The position numbers and the translations under genes were made by a program. A model generated the notes under the pieces. That model was not told the origin of the DNA. It searched no databases and saw only the letters and a program-made list of their open reading frames with translations. From NCBI RefSeq assembly GCF_012641075.1, contig NZ_JAAXLJ010000007.1:62001-126000 (forward strand): 64,000 bases of DNA, given 5' to 3'. The stretch's first letter is position 1, and each line of letters begins with the position of its first letter. Positions 1 to 8,958 of this stretch are shown here, piece after piece. This DNA comes from Secundilactobacillus angelensis. GTDB taxonomy: Bacteria; Bacillota; Bacilli; Lactobacillales; Lactobacillaceae.

Positions 1-1
1 G

Positions 2-352
2 ATCGTCAATTCATCAGGAGTAAATTCCAAGGCAGTTTTTCTGCCTCAATCAATCGGAATGGTGATTGGCGCGCTGTTGTTTGCTGCTAGAAACAAACCA
101 TTCGGTAAACCAATGGTCAAGAATATGGGTACCGGTTTAGTATGGGGAATTGGGAACTTCTTCATGTTTATGTCAATCCCCGCAGTTGGTTTGGCAATCA
201 GTTATTCGTTAGCTCAAAGTGGAATCATCATTTCAACCTTTGGGAGCATTTTGCTTCTTGGGGAGAAAAAAACTGGTCGTGAAATGGCTTACATCACGAT
301 CGGGTCGATTCTGGTCATTGTTGGTAGTGTTATACTTGGAATGTTAAAATAA
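2..352 (+). CDS. GRP-family sugar uptake protein (GlcU/RbsU type), 3' fragment
   Basis: Open frame entering from the left edge; only the C-terminal part (about 116 residues) is visible, so its start lies outside the window. The visible part is strongly hydrophobic, with about four membrane segments and the alternating Gly-rich helices of the drug/metabolite and glucose/ribose porter families. It ends in GSVILGMLK. The family imports sugars with protons across the cytoplasmic membrane. Assignment to the GlcU/RbsU group rests on overall resemblance. Being next to pgi fits a sugar-uptake role. Confidence 0.7.
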   Translation: MVNSSGVNSKAVFLPQSIGMVIGALLFAARNKPFGKPMVKNMGTGLVWGIGNFFMFMSIPAVGLAISYSLAQSGIIISTFGSILLLGEKKTGREMAYITIGSILVIVGSVILGMLK

Positions 353-395
353 TTAAATTGTGGTATAGTCCATTTATTTTTTCGGTGAAATCGGA

Positions 396-401
396 TATAA
401 T
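396..401 (+). promoter_or_regulatory. Candidate -10 box for pgi
   Basis: A perfect TATAAT 35 bp before the pgi start. No good -35 hexamer stands 17 bp upstream (only TTTATT), so the promoter assignment is tentative. Confidence 0.4.
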
Positions 402-435
402 GGATTTTATCAAAATAAAAGTGAGGTACAGTTAA

Positions 436-1782
436 ATGGCACACATTTCCTTTGACGCTTCAAAGCTTGATAAGTTTGTTCACGACAATGAACTTGGTGA
501 AATGCAGGCGTTAGTCAACGCTGCAGATGAAGAATTAAGAACGGGTTCAGGCGCCGGCAGCGACTTTCGGGATTGGTTAACGTTACCTAAGGATTACGAC
601 AAAGAAGAATTTGAGCGAATCAAGGCTGCGGCCAAAAAGATTCAATCAGATTCAAAGGTATTAGTTGTAATCGGCATCGGTGGTTCATATTTGGGTGCCA
701 AGATGGCAACTGATTTTCTTCACGAAACCTTTTATAACTATTTACCAGATGAACAACGTGACGCTCCTCAAATCTTATTTGCAGGGAACTCATTGAGTCC
801 ATCGTACGTCAACGATTTAATTAAACTGATTGGTGATCGCGACTTCTCAGTCAACGTTATTTCAAAATCAGGAACAACGACAGAACCTTCAATCGCTTTC
901 CGGGTCTTCAAAAAATTGCTTGTCAAAAAATACGGTGAAGATGGTGCTAAGTCGCGTATCTACGCTACCACTGATAAACAACGTGGCGCTTTGAAGCAGG
1001 AAGCTGACGCTGCTGGTTACGAAACTTTTGTTATTCCAAACGGTGTCGGTGGTCGTTATTCAGTTCTGACAGCCGTTGGATTATTGCCAATTGCTGCTTC
1101 TGGCGCAGACATCGATCAATTGATGACTGGTGCTGCGGATGCAATGGACGCTTACGATAACCCAGATTTAACTAAGAACGAAGCTTACCAGTACGCCGCC
1201 TACCGAAACATTTTGTATCGGAAGGGCTTCACTACTGAATTGCTTGAGAACTACGAACCAAACATGCAGTACTTTGCTGAATGGTGGAAGCAGTTAATGG
1301 GTGAATCAGAAGGTAAGAACGAGAAGGGCATCTATCCTTCATCAGCTAACTTCTCGACCGATTTGCATTCACTTGGTCAATACATTCAGGAGGGTCTCCG
1401 TAACTTAATGGAAACCGTTGTGTTTATTGACAAGCCAAATCAAGATGTTGATATTCCCAAGGAAGCTGAAAATCTTGACGGTTTGAAGTACCTTGAGGGT
1501 GAAACCATGCATTTTGCCAATACAAAGGCTTTCCAAGGGGTTACCTTAGCCCATACGGATGGTAACGTGCCTAACATGAGTGTTCATATTCCTGACCAAT
1601 CCGAATACACACTTGGTTACTTGATTTACTTCTTTGAAGTTGCTGTTGCCATTTCTGGTTACCTGAACGGAATCAACCCATTCAACCAACCAGGAGTAGA
1701 GGCTTACAAAACCAATATGTTTGCATTACTTGGTAAACCAGGTTATGAAGAATTAGGCGAAAAGCTTAACAAACGCCTATAA
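436..1782 (+). CDS. pgi: Glucose-6-phosphate isomerase
   Basis: Interconverts glucose-6-phosphate and fructose-6-phosphate in the cytoplasm. 448 residues, the usual size of the short Firmicute form. Sugar-phosphate-binding motifs are visible: GIGGSYLGA (80-88), [10 protein letters not shown] (143-152) and GGRYS (205-209). The catalytic Glu lies in MGESEG (Glu290) and the ring-opening His in STDLHSLGQ (His311). The C-terminal [12 protein letters not shown] motif is intact. Start is ATG after GTGAGG. Monocistronic: own -10 box upstream and a hairpin terminator downstream. Confidence 0.97.
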   Translation: MAHISFDASKLDKFVHDNELGEMQALVNAADEELRTGSGAGSDFRDWLTLPKDYDKEEFERIKAAAKKIQSDSKVLVVIGIGGSYLGAKMATDFLHETFYNYLPDEQRDAPQILFAGNSLSPSYVNDLIKLIGDRDFSVNVISKSGTTTEPSIAFRVFKKLLVKKYGEDGAKSRIYATTDKQRGALKQEADAAGYETFVIPNGVGGRYSVLTAVGLLPIAASGADIDQLMTGAADAMDAYDNPDLTKNEAYQYAAYRNILYRKGFTTELLENYEPNMQYFAEWWKQLMGESEGKNEKGIYPSSANFSTDLHSLGQYIQEGLRNLMETVVFIDKPNQDVDIPKEAENLDGLKYLEGETMHFANTKAFQGVTLAHTDGNVPNMSVHIPDQSEYTLGYLIYFFEVAVAISGYLNGINPFNQPGVEAYKTNMFALLGKPGYEELGEKLNKRL

Positions 1783-1799
1783 TACGAAATTTAAAAAAA

Positions 1800-1831
1800 T
1801 CCTTCGATCGTTTAAGATCGGAGGGTTTTTG
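1800..1831 (+). terminator. Rho-independent terminator of pgi
   Basis: CCTTCGATC and GATCGGAGG pair around a short loop and are followed by a run of T. It lies 18 bp after the pgi stop. The A-rich left side could also serve the convergent minus-strand gene. Confidence 0.8.
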
Positions 1832-1843
1832 AGTTTCATGAGG

Positions 1844-2050
1844 TTAGCTATTTGAGAACGCGGTAAATATCCAACTGCCGAATAGGACCAACACGACGAT
1901 GGCGAAGATTCCGATAAAGGATGAGGCAAAGACAAAAATCAAGCCACCAACGATCAGAATCCCCAATATTCGAAACAGCCAGCCAAAGAGGCCGAAAAAG
2001 ATGCGCAGTCCGAAGAAAACGATTAAACCAAGAACAATCATTGTCAGCAC
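1844..2050 (-). CDS. Small hydrophobic membrane protein, unknown function
   Basis: 68 residues, almost entirely hydrophobic: two to three membrane segments covering residues 2-60 with short Gly-Trp-Arg turns (FGWLFRILG near 22-30). No catalytic motif. Reads in the same direction as the CvpA-like gene 54 bp upstream and may be cotranscribed. Similar tiny membrane proteins are common in lactobacilli; I do not recognise a named family. Confidence 0.6.
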   Translation of the reverse strand: MLTMIVLGLIVFFGLRIFFGLFGWLFRILGILIVGGLIFVFASSFIGIFAIVVLVLFGSWIFTAFSNS

Positions 2051-2103
2051 TTAACTTGCTTCCCTTCTTAAGTTAGATGAGTTAACTAATTTTAGAATCG
2101 ATT

Positions 2104-2610
2104 TTAATTGTTTTGTTGCCACGATTGAATCAGCTGCTTGGACATTACTGGTGTGTTTTTAACAATATCTTGTGCTATTGGAGAGTTTTGGTACTGTGTT
2201 TTGATCCATTGGTTCGAGAAGAGCAGGAGAAGATTTAGCACCAAGAAAATTAACAAATAACGCACAATGAAGTTTAATGCAGCACCAACCAGAGCATTGA
2301 CCGAATGAATTAACGGTAAGCGTGTGATGAGGTTAAGTTTTCTACCGATATGGCGGACAATGGAGTACGCAAGACCGAATAGTATGAAGAATACGACACC
2401 TGAAAGCATTCTTGGTGTCGCGATGGCTGAAGAATTAGTGGAAGTGACCGATTGAAATAAAAATTCCGCCAGCGTTTGGCTAAAAATGGTCGCAATTAGC
2501 CATGCAACGATATAAGCTAACAACGACATCACAACAGATACGAAACCTCTTCGGTAGCCTGAAATTAAGCCAAGAGCTAAAATAATAATAATGCCCCAAG
2601 TAAAAACCAT
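2104..2610 (-). CDS. CvpA family membrane protein
   Basis: 168 residues with four predicted membrane helices (about 4-20, 24-47, 70-90 and 105-132). The N-terminal pattern, a hydrophobic helix followed by GYRRGF, is typical of CvpA/colicin V production proteins, which are integral membrane proteins of poorly defined role. ATG start. The family assignment comes from helix layout and the GxRRGF turn, so it is good but not certain. Confidence 0.75.
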   Translation of the reverse strand: MVFTWGIIIILALGLISGYRRGFVSVVMSLLAYIVAWLIATIFSQTLAEFLFQSVTSTNSSAIATPRMLSGVVFFILFGLAYSIVRHIGRKLNLITRLPLIHSVNALVGAALNFIVRYLLIFLVLNLLLLFSNQWIKTQYQNSPIAQDIVKNTPVMSKQLIQSWQQNN

Positions 2611-2732
2611 AATGCCTCCATTTATAGAATCAATTTAGACTACTTTAGCAAAAATTGGTGAGAAATAGTTAAGTCTGGCAAGAACAACACAATAATTTAA
2701 ATAATCCTAGATTGAACAGCCTAGTGTAAAAT

Positions 2733-2768
2733 AAAAAAGCCTAAAACACTGTTAAATCAGCGTTTTAG
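2733..2768 (-). terminator. Terminator downstream of tRNA-Glu
   Basis: On the minus strand CTAAAACGC and GTGTTTTAG form a stem followed by GCTTTTTTA. It lies about 30 bp beyond the 3' end of the minus-strand tRNA. Confidence 0.7.
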
Positions 2769-2799
2769 AACTATCTAGCAAACCTATATTGTTGCTCTA

Positions 2800-2872
2800 T
2801 CACCCGCACGGGGATCGAACCCGTAACTCCGCCTTGAGAGGGCGACGTCTTAACCAATTTGACCAGCGGGCA
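2800..2872 (-). tRNA. tRNA-Glu (anticodon CTC)
   Basis: Folds as a full cloverleaf on the minus strand. D arm GTC/GAC with GG in the loop; anticodon stem TCGCC/GGCGG with loop CTCTCAA, giving anticodon CTC (codon GAG); T arm ACGGG/CCCGT with loop TTCGATC. The acceptor stem is seven pairs, but pair 1-72 is T.G and pair 2-71 is G.T. Discriminator A; no encoded CCA. C34 makes it a second Glu isoacceptor that reads only GAG. The usual TTC gene is not in this window. Confidence 0.85.
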
Positions 2873-2916
2873 AGGTTATGAATGACACCTATTTAACTAG
2901 CTTAACACAATATAAT

Positions 2917-2945
2917 AATCTACACGATTTCAAGGTAAAAGTCAA
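2917..2945 (-). promoter_or_regulatory. Candidate promoter of tRNA-Glu
   Basis: On the minus strand TTGACT, 17 bp, TAGATT. It ends about 45 bp before the tRNA 5' end. Confidence 0.55.
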
Positions 2946-3013
2946 TGTTTCTGATAGAATATTCGTTAATGATTGTTAATCATGCATTTTCTTCTGAATT
3001 CCGCCATTTTTGG

Positions 3014-3042
3014 TTGACAATATTTTTAAAAACCGCTAAACT
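3014..3042 (+). promoter_or_regulatory. Promoter of tRNA-Gln
   Basis: Consensus TTGACA, exact 17-bp spacer, TAAACT. Ends 21 bp before the mature tRNA 5' end. Confidence 0.75.
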
Positions 3043-3063
3043 GTTAACTTGTCAGATAGTTAT

Positions 3064-3136
3064 TGGGTATTCGCCAAATTGGTAAGGCAGCGGACTCTGA
3101 ATCCGTAAGTTACTGGTTCGAGCCCAGTATACCCAA
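3064..3136 (+). tRNA. tRNA-Gln (anticodon CTG)
   Basis: Complete cloverleaf. Acceptor TGGGTAT/ATACCCA with the T1-A72 pair characteristic of bacterial tRNA-Gln; anticodon stem GCGGA/TCCGT with loop CTCTGAA (anticodon CTG, codon CAG); T arm ACTGG/CCAGT with loop TTCGAGC; discriminator A, no encoded CCA. Like the divergent tRNA-Glu it carries C34, so it is the narrow-reading isoacceptor. It is flanked by its own promoter and terminator, forming a single-gene unit. Confidence 0.95.
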
Positions 3137-3146
3137 TTATATTTCG

Positions 3147-3190
3147 GCCGTCATCACTGATTCTATGGAGTTAGTGATGACGGCTTTTTT
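3147..3190 (+). terminator. Terminator of tRNA-Gln
   Basis: Perfect 12-bp arms GCCGTCATCACT and AGTGATGACGGC followed by TTTTTT. Confidence 0.93.
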
Positions 3191-3271
3191 GTATTTTTTA
3201 CGCTATTGCTAATTTTAGTACTTTAAATGTATAAATACTAATCGTTGAAGGGAATTTAACGACCAAATACT

Positions 3272-3309
3272 AAAAAAGGACTGATTCAACCTCACGGAAG
3301 AGTCAGTCC
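3272..3309 (-). terminator. Terminator of the minus-strand orphan gene
   Basis: On the minus strand GGACTGACTC and GAATCAGTCC pair and are followed by TTTTTTA. It lies about 20 bp past the stop of the 119-residue gene. Confidence 0.75.
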
Positions 3310-3330
3310 GTCTTTGCATGAAGGATTCAA

Positions 3331-3690
3331 TCATTCAAATGACAGATCCAGCATATACATGTTTTGACGTTTTAAGTGACTAGTTGTGACCCAAACCTCT
3401 TTGAAGTCAGGCTTGGACTGTTTGGTTAACTCATAAAAGTGATTCAGAAGATCGCCGTTTTCACCAACAAATGAATCTGCTAATAAGTTTACACTTAGTC
3501 TGTCACTCGGAAAATAAATTTCCGGGTTTGAGACTTTTACACTATCAGGAATACCAACAGTGACAGCATTTGCATACTGCCGTGGCTTGAAGACAACTCG
3601 GTCAGGATGCCTCTGAACAAAGGTGAGTACGTTATAGATTGAGTCTGAATTGCTTGACAAGGAATTAACCTCTTTTCCCTCTAACTGCAT
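3331..3690 (-). CDS. Hypothetical protein, 119 residues
   Basis: I do not recognise the family. Soluble and mixed in character, with no signal peptide, membrane segment or metal-binding motif; aromatic and charged residues are spread evenly (ending MYMLDLSFE). The ATG lies behind only a weak GCAGGT-type ribosome site, so an internal start is possible. It is a monocistronic unit with its own terminator between tRNA-Gln and bcaT. The terminator and an undisturbed 360-bp frame support it being a real gene. Confidence 0.6.
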   Translation of the reverse strand: MQLEGKEVNSLSSNSDSIYNVLTFVQRHPDRVVFKPRQYANAVTVGIPDSVKVSNPEIYFPSDRLSVNLLADSFVGENGDLLNHFYELTKQSKPDFKEVWVTTSHLKRQNMYMLDLSFE

Positions 3691-3766
3691 TTACCTGCAC
3701 TGACATTGTAGCAGATGGTGGGAGTCTGCCGCAAGACTTAGGGGGGAACACTGTTGCGGGAAATGC

Positions 3767-3795
3767 TTGACACCTTTCAAAAATCAGCCTACAAT
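3767..3795 (+). promoter_or_regulatory. Promoter of bcaT
   Basis: TTGACA, exact 17-bp spacer, TACAAT. The start site is expected at about 3802, where the palindrome begins. Confidence 0.8.
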
Positions 3796-3801
3796 TTATT
3801 A

Positions 3802-3824
3802 AAATTAGTGAATAACACTAATTT
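3802..3824 (+). promoter_or_regulatory. 23-bp palindrome at the bcaT start site (candidate operator)
   Basis: AAATTAGTG, 5-bp spacer AATAA, CACTAATTT: perfect 9-bp arms placed 6 bp after the -10 box, where a bound dimer would block transcription. The regulator is unknown. It has no T-tract after it like a terminator and does not closely match the CodY box. Confidence 0.55.
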
Positions 3825-3857
3825 ATTTTTAATAATATCTGCTAAGGAGTGGTTCTA

Positions 3858-4895
3858 TTGGCAAAAGCACCAGCACCATCAGAGATTGATTGGCAAAACT
3901 TAGGTTTCGAATATATGGATCTTCCATATCGTTTCTTAGCACATTATAAAGATGGCAAATGGGATGATGGCACACTTACGGAAGATGCAACGTTACATAT
4001 TAGTGAAGGGTCGACTGGTTTACATTATGGCCAAGCGGATTTTGAAGGGCTTAAAGCATATCGGACTAAAAACGGCGATATCCAGTTATTCCGGCCTGAT
4101 CAAAACGCTGCTCGGATGCAGAAAAGCTGTGAGCGACTTCTAATGCCAGCATTTCCGACCGATAAGTTTATTAACGCGGTGAAGTCAGTGGTTAAAGCAA
4201 ATGCTGATTACGTTCCTCCGTATGGAACTGGCGGCACGCTATACTTACGTCCATTAATGATTGGCGTTGGCGGCAATATCGGTGTGCATCCAGCACCCGA
4301 ATACTTGTTTACAGTGTTTGCAATGCCCGTGGGTGCCTACTATAAAGGTGGCGTTAAGCCAACTAACTTTACGACTTCGTATTATGACCGGGCGGCTCCT
4401 CATGGTACTGGTCAAAGCAAAGTTGGGGGAAACTATGGCGGTAGTCTGTTACCTGGTGATGAAGCACATAAAGCCGGGTTCTCTGATGTCATTTATCTGG
4501 ATCCAGCAACCCATACTAAGATTGAGGAAGCAGGCTCAGCAAACTTCTTTGGGGTTACGAAAGACAATGAATTTGTGACGCCGAAGTCGGATTCAATTTT
4601 ACCAAGTATTACCAAGTATTCGTTACTATACCTGGCCGAACATAACTTGGGGATGAAACCGGTCCAAGGTGACGTCTTCATCGACGATCTTGATCGCTTT
4701 ACGGAGGCTGGCGCCATGGGTACAGCAGCCGTCATTGCACCAATTGGTGGTATTGAATATAAGGATCAACTTCATGTCTTTTACAGTGAAACCGAGGTTG
4801 GACCAGTGACGCAAAAGCTTTATGATACGCTGACTGGTATTCAATTTGGTGATGTAGAAGCACCTGAAGGCTGGATTCAAAAGGTCGAACTTTGA
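3858..4895 (+). CDS. bcaT: Branched-chain amino acid aminotransferase
   Basis: PLP enzyme (fold type IV) that transfers the amino group between Leu/Ile/Val and 2-oxoglutarate. 345 residues, normal for the family. Motifs: FEGLKAYR in the N-terminal half, the PLP-Lys region KVGGNYGGSLLP, and EAGSANFF in the C-terminal half. The start is TTG at 3858, 8 nt after AAGGAG; the in-frame GTG at 3849 overlaps the ribosome site itself and is rejected. Monocistronic, with a strong promoter and a palindrome at the transcription start, so probably tightly regulated. Confidence 0.95.
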   Translation: MAKAPAPSEIDWQNLGFEYMDLPYRFLAHYKDGKWDDGTLTEDATLHISEGSTGLHYGQADFEGLKAYRTKNGDIQLFRPDQNAARMQKSCERLLMPAFPTDKFINAVKSVVKANADYVPPYGTGGTLYLRPLMIGVGGNIGVHPAPEYLFTVFAMPVGAYYKGGVKPTNFTTSYYDRAAPHGTGQSKVGGNYGGSLLPGDEAHKAGFSDVIYLDPATHTKIEEAGSANFFGVTKDNEFVTPKSDSILPSITKYSLLYLAEHNLGMKPVQGDVFIDDLDRFTEAGAMGTAAVIAPIGGIEYKDQLHVFYSETEVGPVTQKLYDTLTGIQFGDVEAPEGWIQKVEL

Positions 4896-4918
4896 TTTGA
4901 TTTAATTTAGTAAAGATG

Positions 4919-4960
4919 AGGTCAGCAACTCTCCAATTTTTGGGGATGTTGCTGACCTTA
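4919..4960 (+). terminator. Hairpin after bcaT
   Basis: AGGTCAGCAAC and GTTGCTGACCT form perfect 11-bp arms around a 20-nt centre; the following T-run is short (TATGTT), so termination may be partial. Confidence 0.65.
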
Positions 4961-5001
4961 TGTTATTCTAGAGGAAAAGTAGTAAAGGGGTCTTAATCCA
5001 G

Positions 5002-6024
5002 ATGTACGAGAAAACGATTGAGGCAATCAAGGACTTGGTTAACGACGGCACAGTTCCTGGTGTGAGTTATGCTTTTATTGATGATGAGCAGGTTAGAACC
5101 GGTCTTTATGGTGCAGAAGCGTTAGTTCCTGGGTATGAGCCATTAAAGGCAAACCAACTGTACGATGTGGCGTCTTTGACAAAAGTGGTTGGCACACTCA
5201 ACGTCATCCTACAATTAGTTGATGCAGGGAAGCTATCACTGACGGACAGGGTGCAGGATTATCTGCCAAATTGGCAAGATACGCGGGTGACGATTCGACA
5301 CTTATTGACGCATACCTCAGGGATTGTTGGTTACATTCCACATCGTGACAAGTTGACTGCCAGCGAATTGCATCAGGCACTCTTAGGGATGCACGTTGGT
5401 GAAAATTTTGAACGAAAAATGGTGTATTCAGACGTCAACTTTATCTTCCTTGGGTGGATTGCTGAAAAAATTCTGGGTGAGCCTATTCAGACATTAATCA
5501 CGAAGAAGGTCTTGATCCCGCTAGGCATGAAGGACAGTACTTTTCAACCAGCTGACCCAACCCAATGTGTGCCAACTGAAGTATCGCCGATTCGTGGCCT
5601 GATTCGTGGTGTCGTCCACGATCCGAAAGCATTCGTGCTGAAATCCAGCTGCGGTTCAGCCGGACTTTTTAGTACGTTAAATGATTTAGTGACTTTTGAA
5701 CAGACGATGTTATCGCGTGAAAATTTGCCAGTTGCGCAACCTGAAAAGCGTGCATTATTAGCTGACCAAACACCATTGCACGAACAGTGGCGATCGTTTG
5801 GCTGGGCACTTTTGCAGGCTAAGTTACCAGTGCCTCATCGTTGTATTTGGCATAGTGGTTTTACCGGGACATTTTTGATAATGGATTTGCAGACACATCA
5901 AGGGATGGTGTTTCTGTCCAACCGCGTGCATCCTAAAGCACCCAATGAGCCATTTTTGGCACGTCGCAACGCCATAATTAATACGTACTTAGGTGAAAAG
6001 AGTAGTGTGGCACGTATAAAATAA
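5002..6024 (+). CDS. Serine hydrolase of the beta-lactamase / penicillin-binding protein-like family
   Basis: 340 residues of the class C beta-lactamase-like fold. The nucleophile motif SxxK is SLTK in DVASLTKVVG (about 54-57); the YxN motif is YSDVN (about 142); the third motif region is WHSGFTG near residue 280 (HSG in place of KTG). No signal peptide, so probably cytoplasmic. Members include esterases and D-aminopeptidase-like enzymes; the substrate cannot be read from sequence, and beta-lactam resistance should not be assumed. ATG start after AAAGGGG. Confidence 0.85.
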   Translation: MYEKTIEAIKDLVNDGTVPGVSYAFIDDEQVRTGLYGAEALVPGYEPLKANQLYDVASLTKVVGTLNVILQLVDAGKLSLTDRVQDYLPNWQDTRVTIRHLLTHTSGIVGYIPHRDKLTASELHQALLGMHVGENFERKMVYSDVNFIFLGWIAEKILGEPIQTLITKKVLIPLGMKDSTFQPADPTQCVPTEVSPIRGLIRGVVHDPKAFVLKSSCGSAGLFSTLNDLVTFEQTMLSRENLPVAQPEKRALLADQTPLHEQWRSFGWALLQAKLPVPHRCIWHSGFTGTFLIMDLQTHQGMVFLSNRVHPKAPNEPFLARRNAIINTYLGEKSSVARIK

Positions 6025-6069
6025 AAGCATCATGAATCAGCACAATTGGCTGATATCATGATGCTTTTT
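6023..6069. terminator. Bidirectional terminator between convergent genes
   Basis: AAAGCATCATGAATCAGC pairs with GCTGATATCATGATGCTTT, with A-runs on the left and T-runs on the right. It serves the hydrolase gene on plus and gatD on minus. Confidence 0.88.
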
Positions 6070-6081
6070 GCTTAATTCAAG

Positions 6082-6786
6082 TTAAAAAGTAGCTGCAACT
6101 GGCAGTGCTTCTTGCTGAGATAAGTCAGCTTCGGGATAGCTTCGCTTGAGGGCGGCCACAAGTAATCGCTTGGCGAGATTGCCGTTGCGAGTCAAAATTG
6201 GCCCATGGAAGTAGGAACAAAAGACGTTTTTATAAATGGCACCTTCAGTACCATCTTCACCGTTATTGCCTTTACCCTCAATGACGTTACCAAGGGGGCG
6301 TTCGTTCTCTCCTAAGAAGGTTCGGCCCTGATGGTTTTCAAACCCGTGATAAGTTTCGCCAGTTTCTTCATTTTTAATGACGATATCACCAATAAAGCGA
6401 TGGTTATCTTGAGAAAGGGTGTAGTGGTCAAGAGCACCAATGCCCGGAATTTTTTCACCCTTGGCATCAACATAGTAGTGGCCTAATAGTTGAAAGCCAC
6501 CACAGATAGCAAGCACCGGACCACCATCTTCGATGAAGTCGGTCAACGCTTGTTTCTTGGTCTGAATGTCCTTAGAAACAATCACTTGTTCAAAGTCTTG
6601 ACCGCCACCAAAAAAGGCAAGGTCGAATTTATTTGCATCAAAATCTTGATCCAAGCTGACAACTTCCGCGTTCAACTTGACGTTCATCTGTTTAGCGTAG
6701 TAGTTCAGTGCCAAAATATTGCCAACATCACCGTAAGTGTTCATCAAGTCACCATATAGGTGAGCGACATTTAGTTCGTAGGTCAT
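6082..6786 (-). CDS. gatD: Lipid II isoglutaminyl synthase, glutamine amidotransferase subunit GatD
   Basis: Releases ammonia from glutamine for MurT, which amidates the alpha-carboxyl of D-Glu in the peptidoglycan stem of lipid II. 234 residues. Class I amidotransferase nucleophile in [10 protein letters not shown] (Cys95) and catalytic His in YFHGP (His194). The start ATG overlaps the murT stop by 4 bp (ATGA), indicating translational coupling. Such cobyric-acid-synthase-like amidotransferases next to murT are diagnostic of GatD in Gram-positive bacteria. Confidence 0.95.
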   Translation of the reverse strand: MTYELNVAHLYGDLMNTYGDVGNILALNYYAKQMNVKLNAEVVSLDQDFDANKFDLAFFGGGQDFEQVIVSKDIQTKKQALTDFIEDGGPVLAICGGFQLLGHYYVDAKGEKIPGIGALDHYTLSQDNHRFIGDIVIKNEETGETYHGFENHQGRTFLGENERPLGNVIEGKGNNGEDGTEGAIYKNVFCSYFHGPILTRNGNLAKRLLVAALKRSYPEADLSQQEALPVAATF

Positions 6787-8132
6787 GCTCCCATCCCCTC
6801 CTTGATATAGCCCTGGTCGGCTAACAATTTACGCAATTGTAACACAGCAGTGTAGGTTGCCAAAACATAAACATGTTCGGTTGGTAAAGTCTTAATCTTT
6901 TCGACAACATTTTTAAGCTCTGGGACCACTTGATGCTTATCATCCGGCACGCCAGCAACTTTCAAACGGAAGGTGATATCCTTGTAGCGTTCACCACCAG
7001 TGATGTAAGCTGGAATGTTTAAATTTGGTAATTTTTCAAAGTTACCGTCCCAGATCCAACTGGTGTCGATACCATCAGCGTAATTAGCGTTGAGTAGACC
7101 CACAAACGAAAATGGTTTTTTGTCAGTGGCAATCATGTCCAATACTTGATTGAGACCAACGGGATTTTTAACCAAGATCAAAGTGACCTGCTTACCGTCC
7201 AAATCAATCACTTCTTGACGCCCAAAGACTTTTTTGTCTTCACTAAATGCGGTATCAATCTGTTCTGGTGTTACACCTAAGAAGCGGCCAACAGCGTATG
7301 CAGCTAAGGCATTATAAATATTGTAGAGCCCGCCAATTTCAATTTTCATTGCGTTACCATCAACTTCAAACTCAGAACTGGTCGGCGTTAAATCGGTGAC
7401 TTTTGTCACGGCGAATTTTAATTCTGGTCGTGAATAGCCGCAATTCGGACAGAAGTATTTGCCGAGGTTGCTGTACGTCAGGTAGCGGTAATGTAGAATG
7501 TGTTGGCAATTAGGGCACAGCACACCGTCAGTATTCGGTTTTGCCTTGATATCTTTTTCGTCTTGCTCCTTGAAGCCATAATAAATAATGGGATTAGGCA
7601 AGTTCTTAGAGTGAAAAATTGGTGCATCACCGTTAGCGATGATCGTTGCTTCAGGTGCCAACGCCACACCATCAATAATCTTTTGGTAAGTCGTGTAGAT
7701 TTCACCATAGCGATCCATTTGATCCCGGAAGATGTTGGTGAAGACGAAGGCTTTGGGTTTAATGTACTTGGTGACTTTGATCACGTTGGCTTCGTCAACT
7801 TCTAAAACCGCAATTGGCCGGGCACCCTTGACTTTTGGTGCACGTAAAAACGTGGTGACAATACCTTGTTCCATATTAGAACCAGTCGGATTAGTGAGAA
7901 TATGGCTGTATTTTTGGTTTAGGACCCGCACAGTGAGGGCAGTCGTCAAAGTTTTACCGTTGGTTCCAGTAATAACGATGACGTCATAGTTCTGCCCCAG
8001 ATGTTTGAGAATCTCCGGGTCGATTTTAGTCGTGATCTTGCCAGGCAGTGAACTGCCACCTTTCATGAACGTGTGCAGAAACCAGTAAGAAGATCTGCCG
8101 GCGAAGGTCGCTACGGTACTTCGTAAAGTCAT
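6783..8132 (-). CDS. murT: Lipid II isoglutaminyl synthase, ligase subunit MurT
   Basis: Mur-ligase-like ATPase partner of GatD. 449 residues. ATP motif GTNGKT (56-61); an inserted zinc ribbon with CPNC (Cys206, Cys209) and CPNC (Cys228, Cys231) that distinguishes MurT from MurE/MurF; C-terminal DUF1727-like domain. I place the start at the ATG giving [12 protein letters not shown], behind AAGGAG with 8 nt spacing. A longer frame reaches 8258 but its extra 42 residues lack a ribosome site and do not resemble the family. Confidence 0.95.
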   Translation of the reverse strand: MTLRSTVATFAGRSSYWFLHTFMKGGSSLPGKITTKIDPEILKHLGQNYDVIVITGTNGKTLTTALTVRVLNQKYSHILTNPTGSNMEQGIVTTFLRAPKVKGARPIAVLEVDEANVIKVTKYIKPKAFVFTNIFRDQMDRYGEIYTTYQKIIDGVALAPEATIIANGDAPIFHSKNLPNPIIYYGFKEQDEKDIKAKPNTDGVLCPNCQHILHYRYLTYSNLGKYFCPNCGYSRPELKFAVTKVTDLTPTSSEFEVDGNAMKIEIGGLYNIYNALAAYAVGRFLGVTPEQIDTAFSEDKKVFGRQEVIDLDGKQVTLILVKNPVGLNQVLDMIATDKKPFSFVGLLNANYADGIDTSWIWDGNFEKLPNLNIPAYITGGERYKDITFRLKVAGVPDDKHQVVPELKNVVEKIKTLPTEHVYVLATYTAVLQLRKLLADQGYIKEGMGA

Positions 8133-8360
8133 TGTTTTCGCTCCTTGTCCTGTTATAACGTGAATGTTACAACAGGAACCCATTTTTTCGATTTCATCAA
8201 GCATATATTTTACCATGTTTCTGGTAAATATACGGTGAACCAGTGCTGATTTAATCAAAAAAACGATTTCACTCTGGATTATCGACGAGCAGAGGGTGAA
8301 TTTTAACGCTAAATCCGCTATAATAGATGAGAAATTTGTGAAGAGTGGAGACTGAGACTA

Positions 8361-8948
8361 TTGGCACAGTTATTTTTTAAGTATGGGGCAATGAATAGCG
8401 GTAAAACGATTGAAATTTTGAAGGTTGCACATAATTACGAGGAACAGAATAAATCCGTCATTATTATGACAAGTGGTACGGACAGTCGTGATGGCGTTGG
8501 TCTAGTTTCCAGCCGGATCGGCTTAAAACGCAAGGCAGTGCCAATTTTTCATGATGACGATGTTTTTAAGATGGTTGAAAACATCAACCCCAAGGCAAAC
8601 TGTGTTTTGATTGATGAAGCTCAATTTTTGACGAAGGCTCACGTCTTTGAACTGGCTAAAATCGTGGATGAACTTAAAATTCCAGTGATGGCGTTCGGAT
8701 TGAAAAATGATTTTCGCAATGAGCTGTTTGAAGGTTCAAAATACCTCTTGCTTTACGCTGATAAACTCGAGGAAATGAAGACGATTTGTTGGTTCTGCGC
8801 AAAGAAAGCAACGATGAACTTGCGCTTTCACGATAACCAACCAGTATACGAAGGCGAACAGATCCAAATCGGCGGCAACGAATCATATTACCCCGTCTGC
8901 AGAAGGCACTATTACAATCCACCGATGGACATGCTAGGCGAAGAATAG
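8361..8948 (+). CDS. tdk: Thymidine kinase
   Basis: Phosphorylates thymidine to dTMP (type II, TK1-like, salvage). 195 residues, normal length. P-loop GAMNSGKT (9-16), catalytic Glu in LIDEAQF (Glu86), structural zinc ligands CWFC (143, 146) and CRRH (180, 183). TTG start after GTGGAG. First gene of a cluster with prfA 10 bp downstream. Confidence 0.96.
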   Translation: MAQLFFKYGAMNSGKTIEILKVAHNYEEQNKSVIIMTSGTDSRDGVGLVSSRIGLKRKAVPIFHDDDVFKMVENINPKANCVLIDEAQFLTKAHVFELAKIVDELKIPVMAFGLKNDFRNELFEGSKYLLLYADKLEEMKTICWFCAKKATMNLRFHDNQPVYEGEQIQIGGNESYYPVCRRHYYNPPMDMLGEE

Positions 8949-8958
8949 GAGAGTTAAA

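Noticed and set aside
3802-3824. CodY box at bcaT
   Set aside because: The sequence does not carry the AATTTTCWGAAAATT core; only its AT-rich ends resemble it.
5002-6024. Antibiotic-resistance beta-lactamase
   Set aside because: It has the SxxK and YxN motifs of the wider hydrolase family, but no signal peptide and HSG instead of KTG; a housekeeping esterase or peptidase role is more likely.
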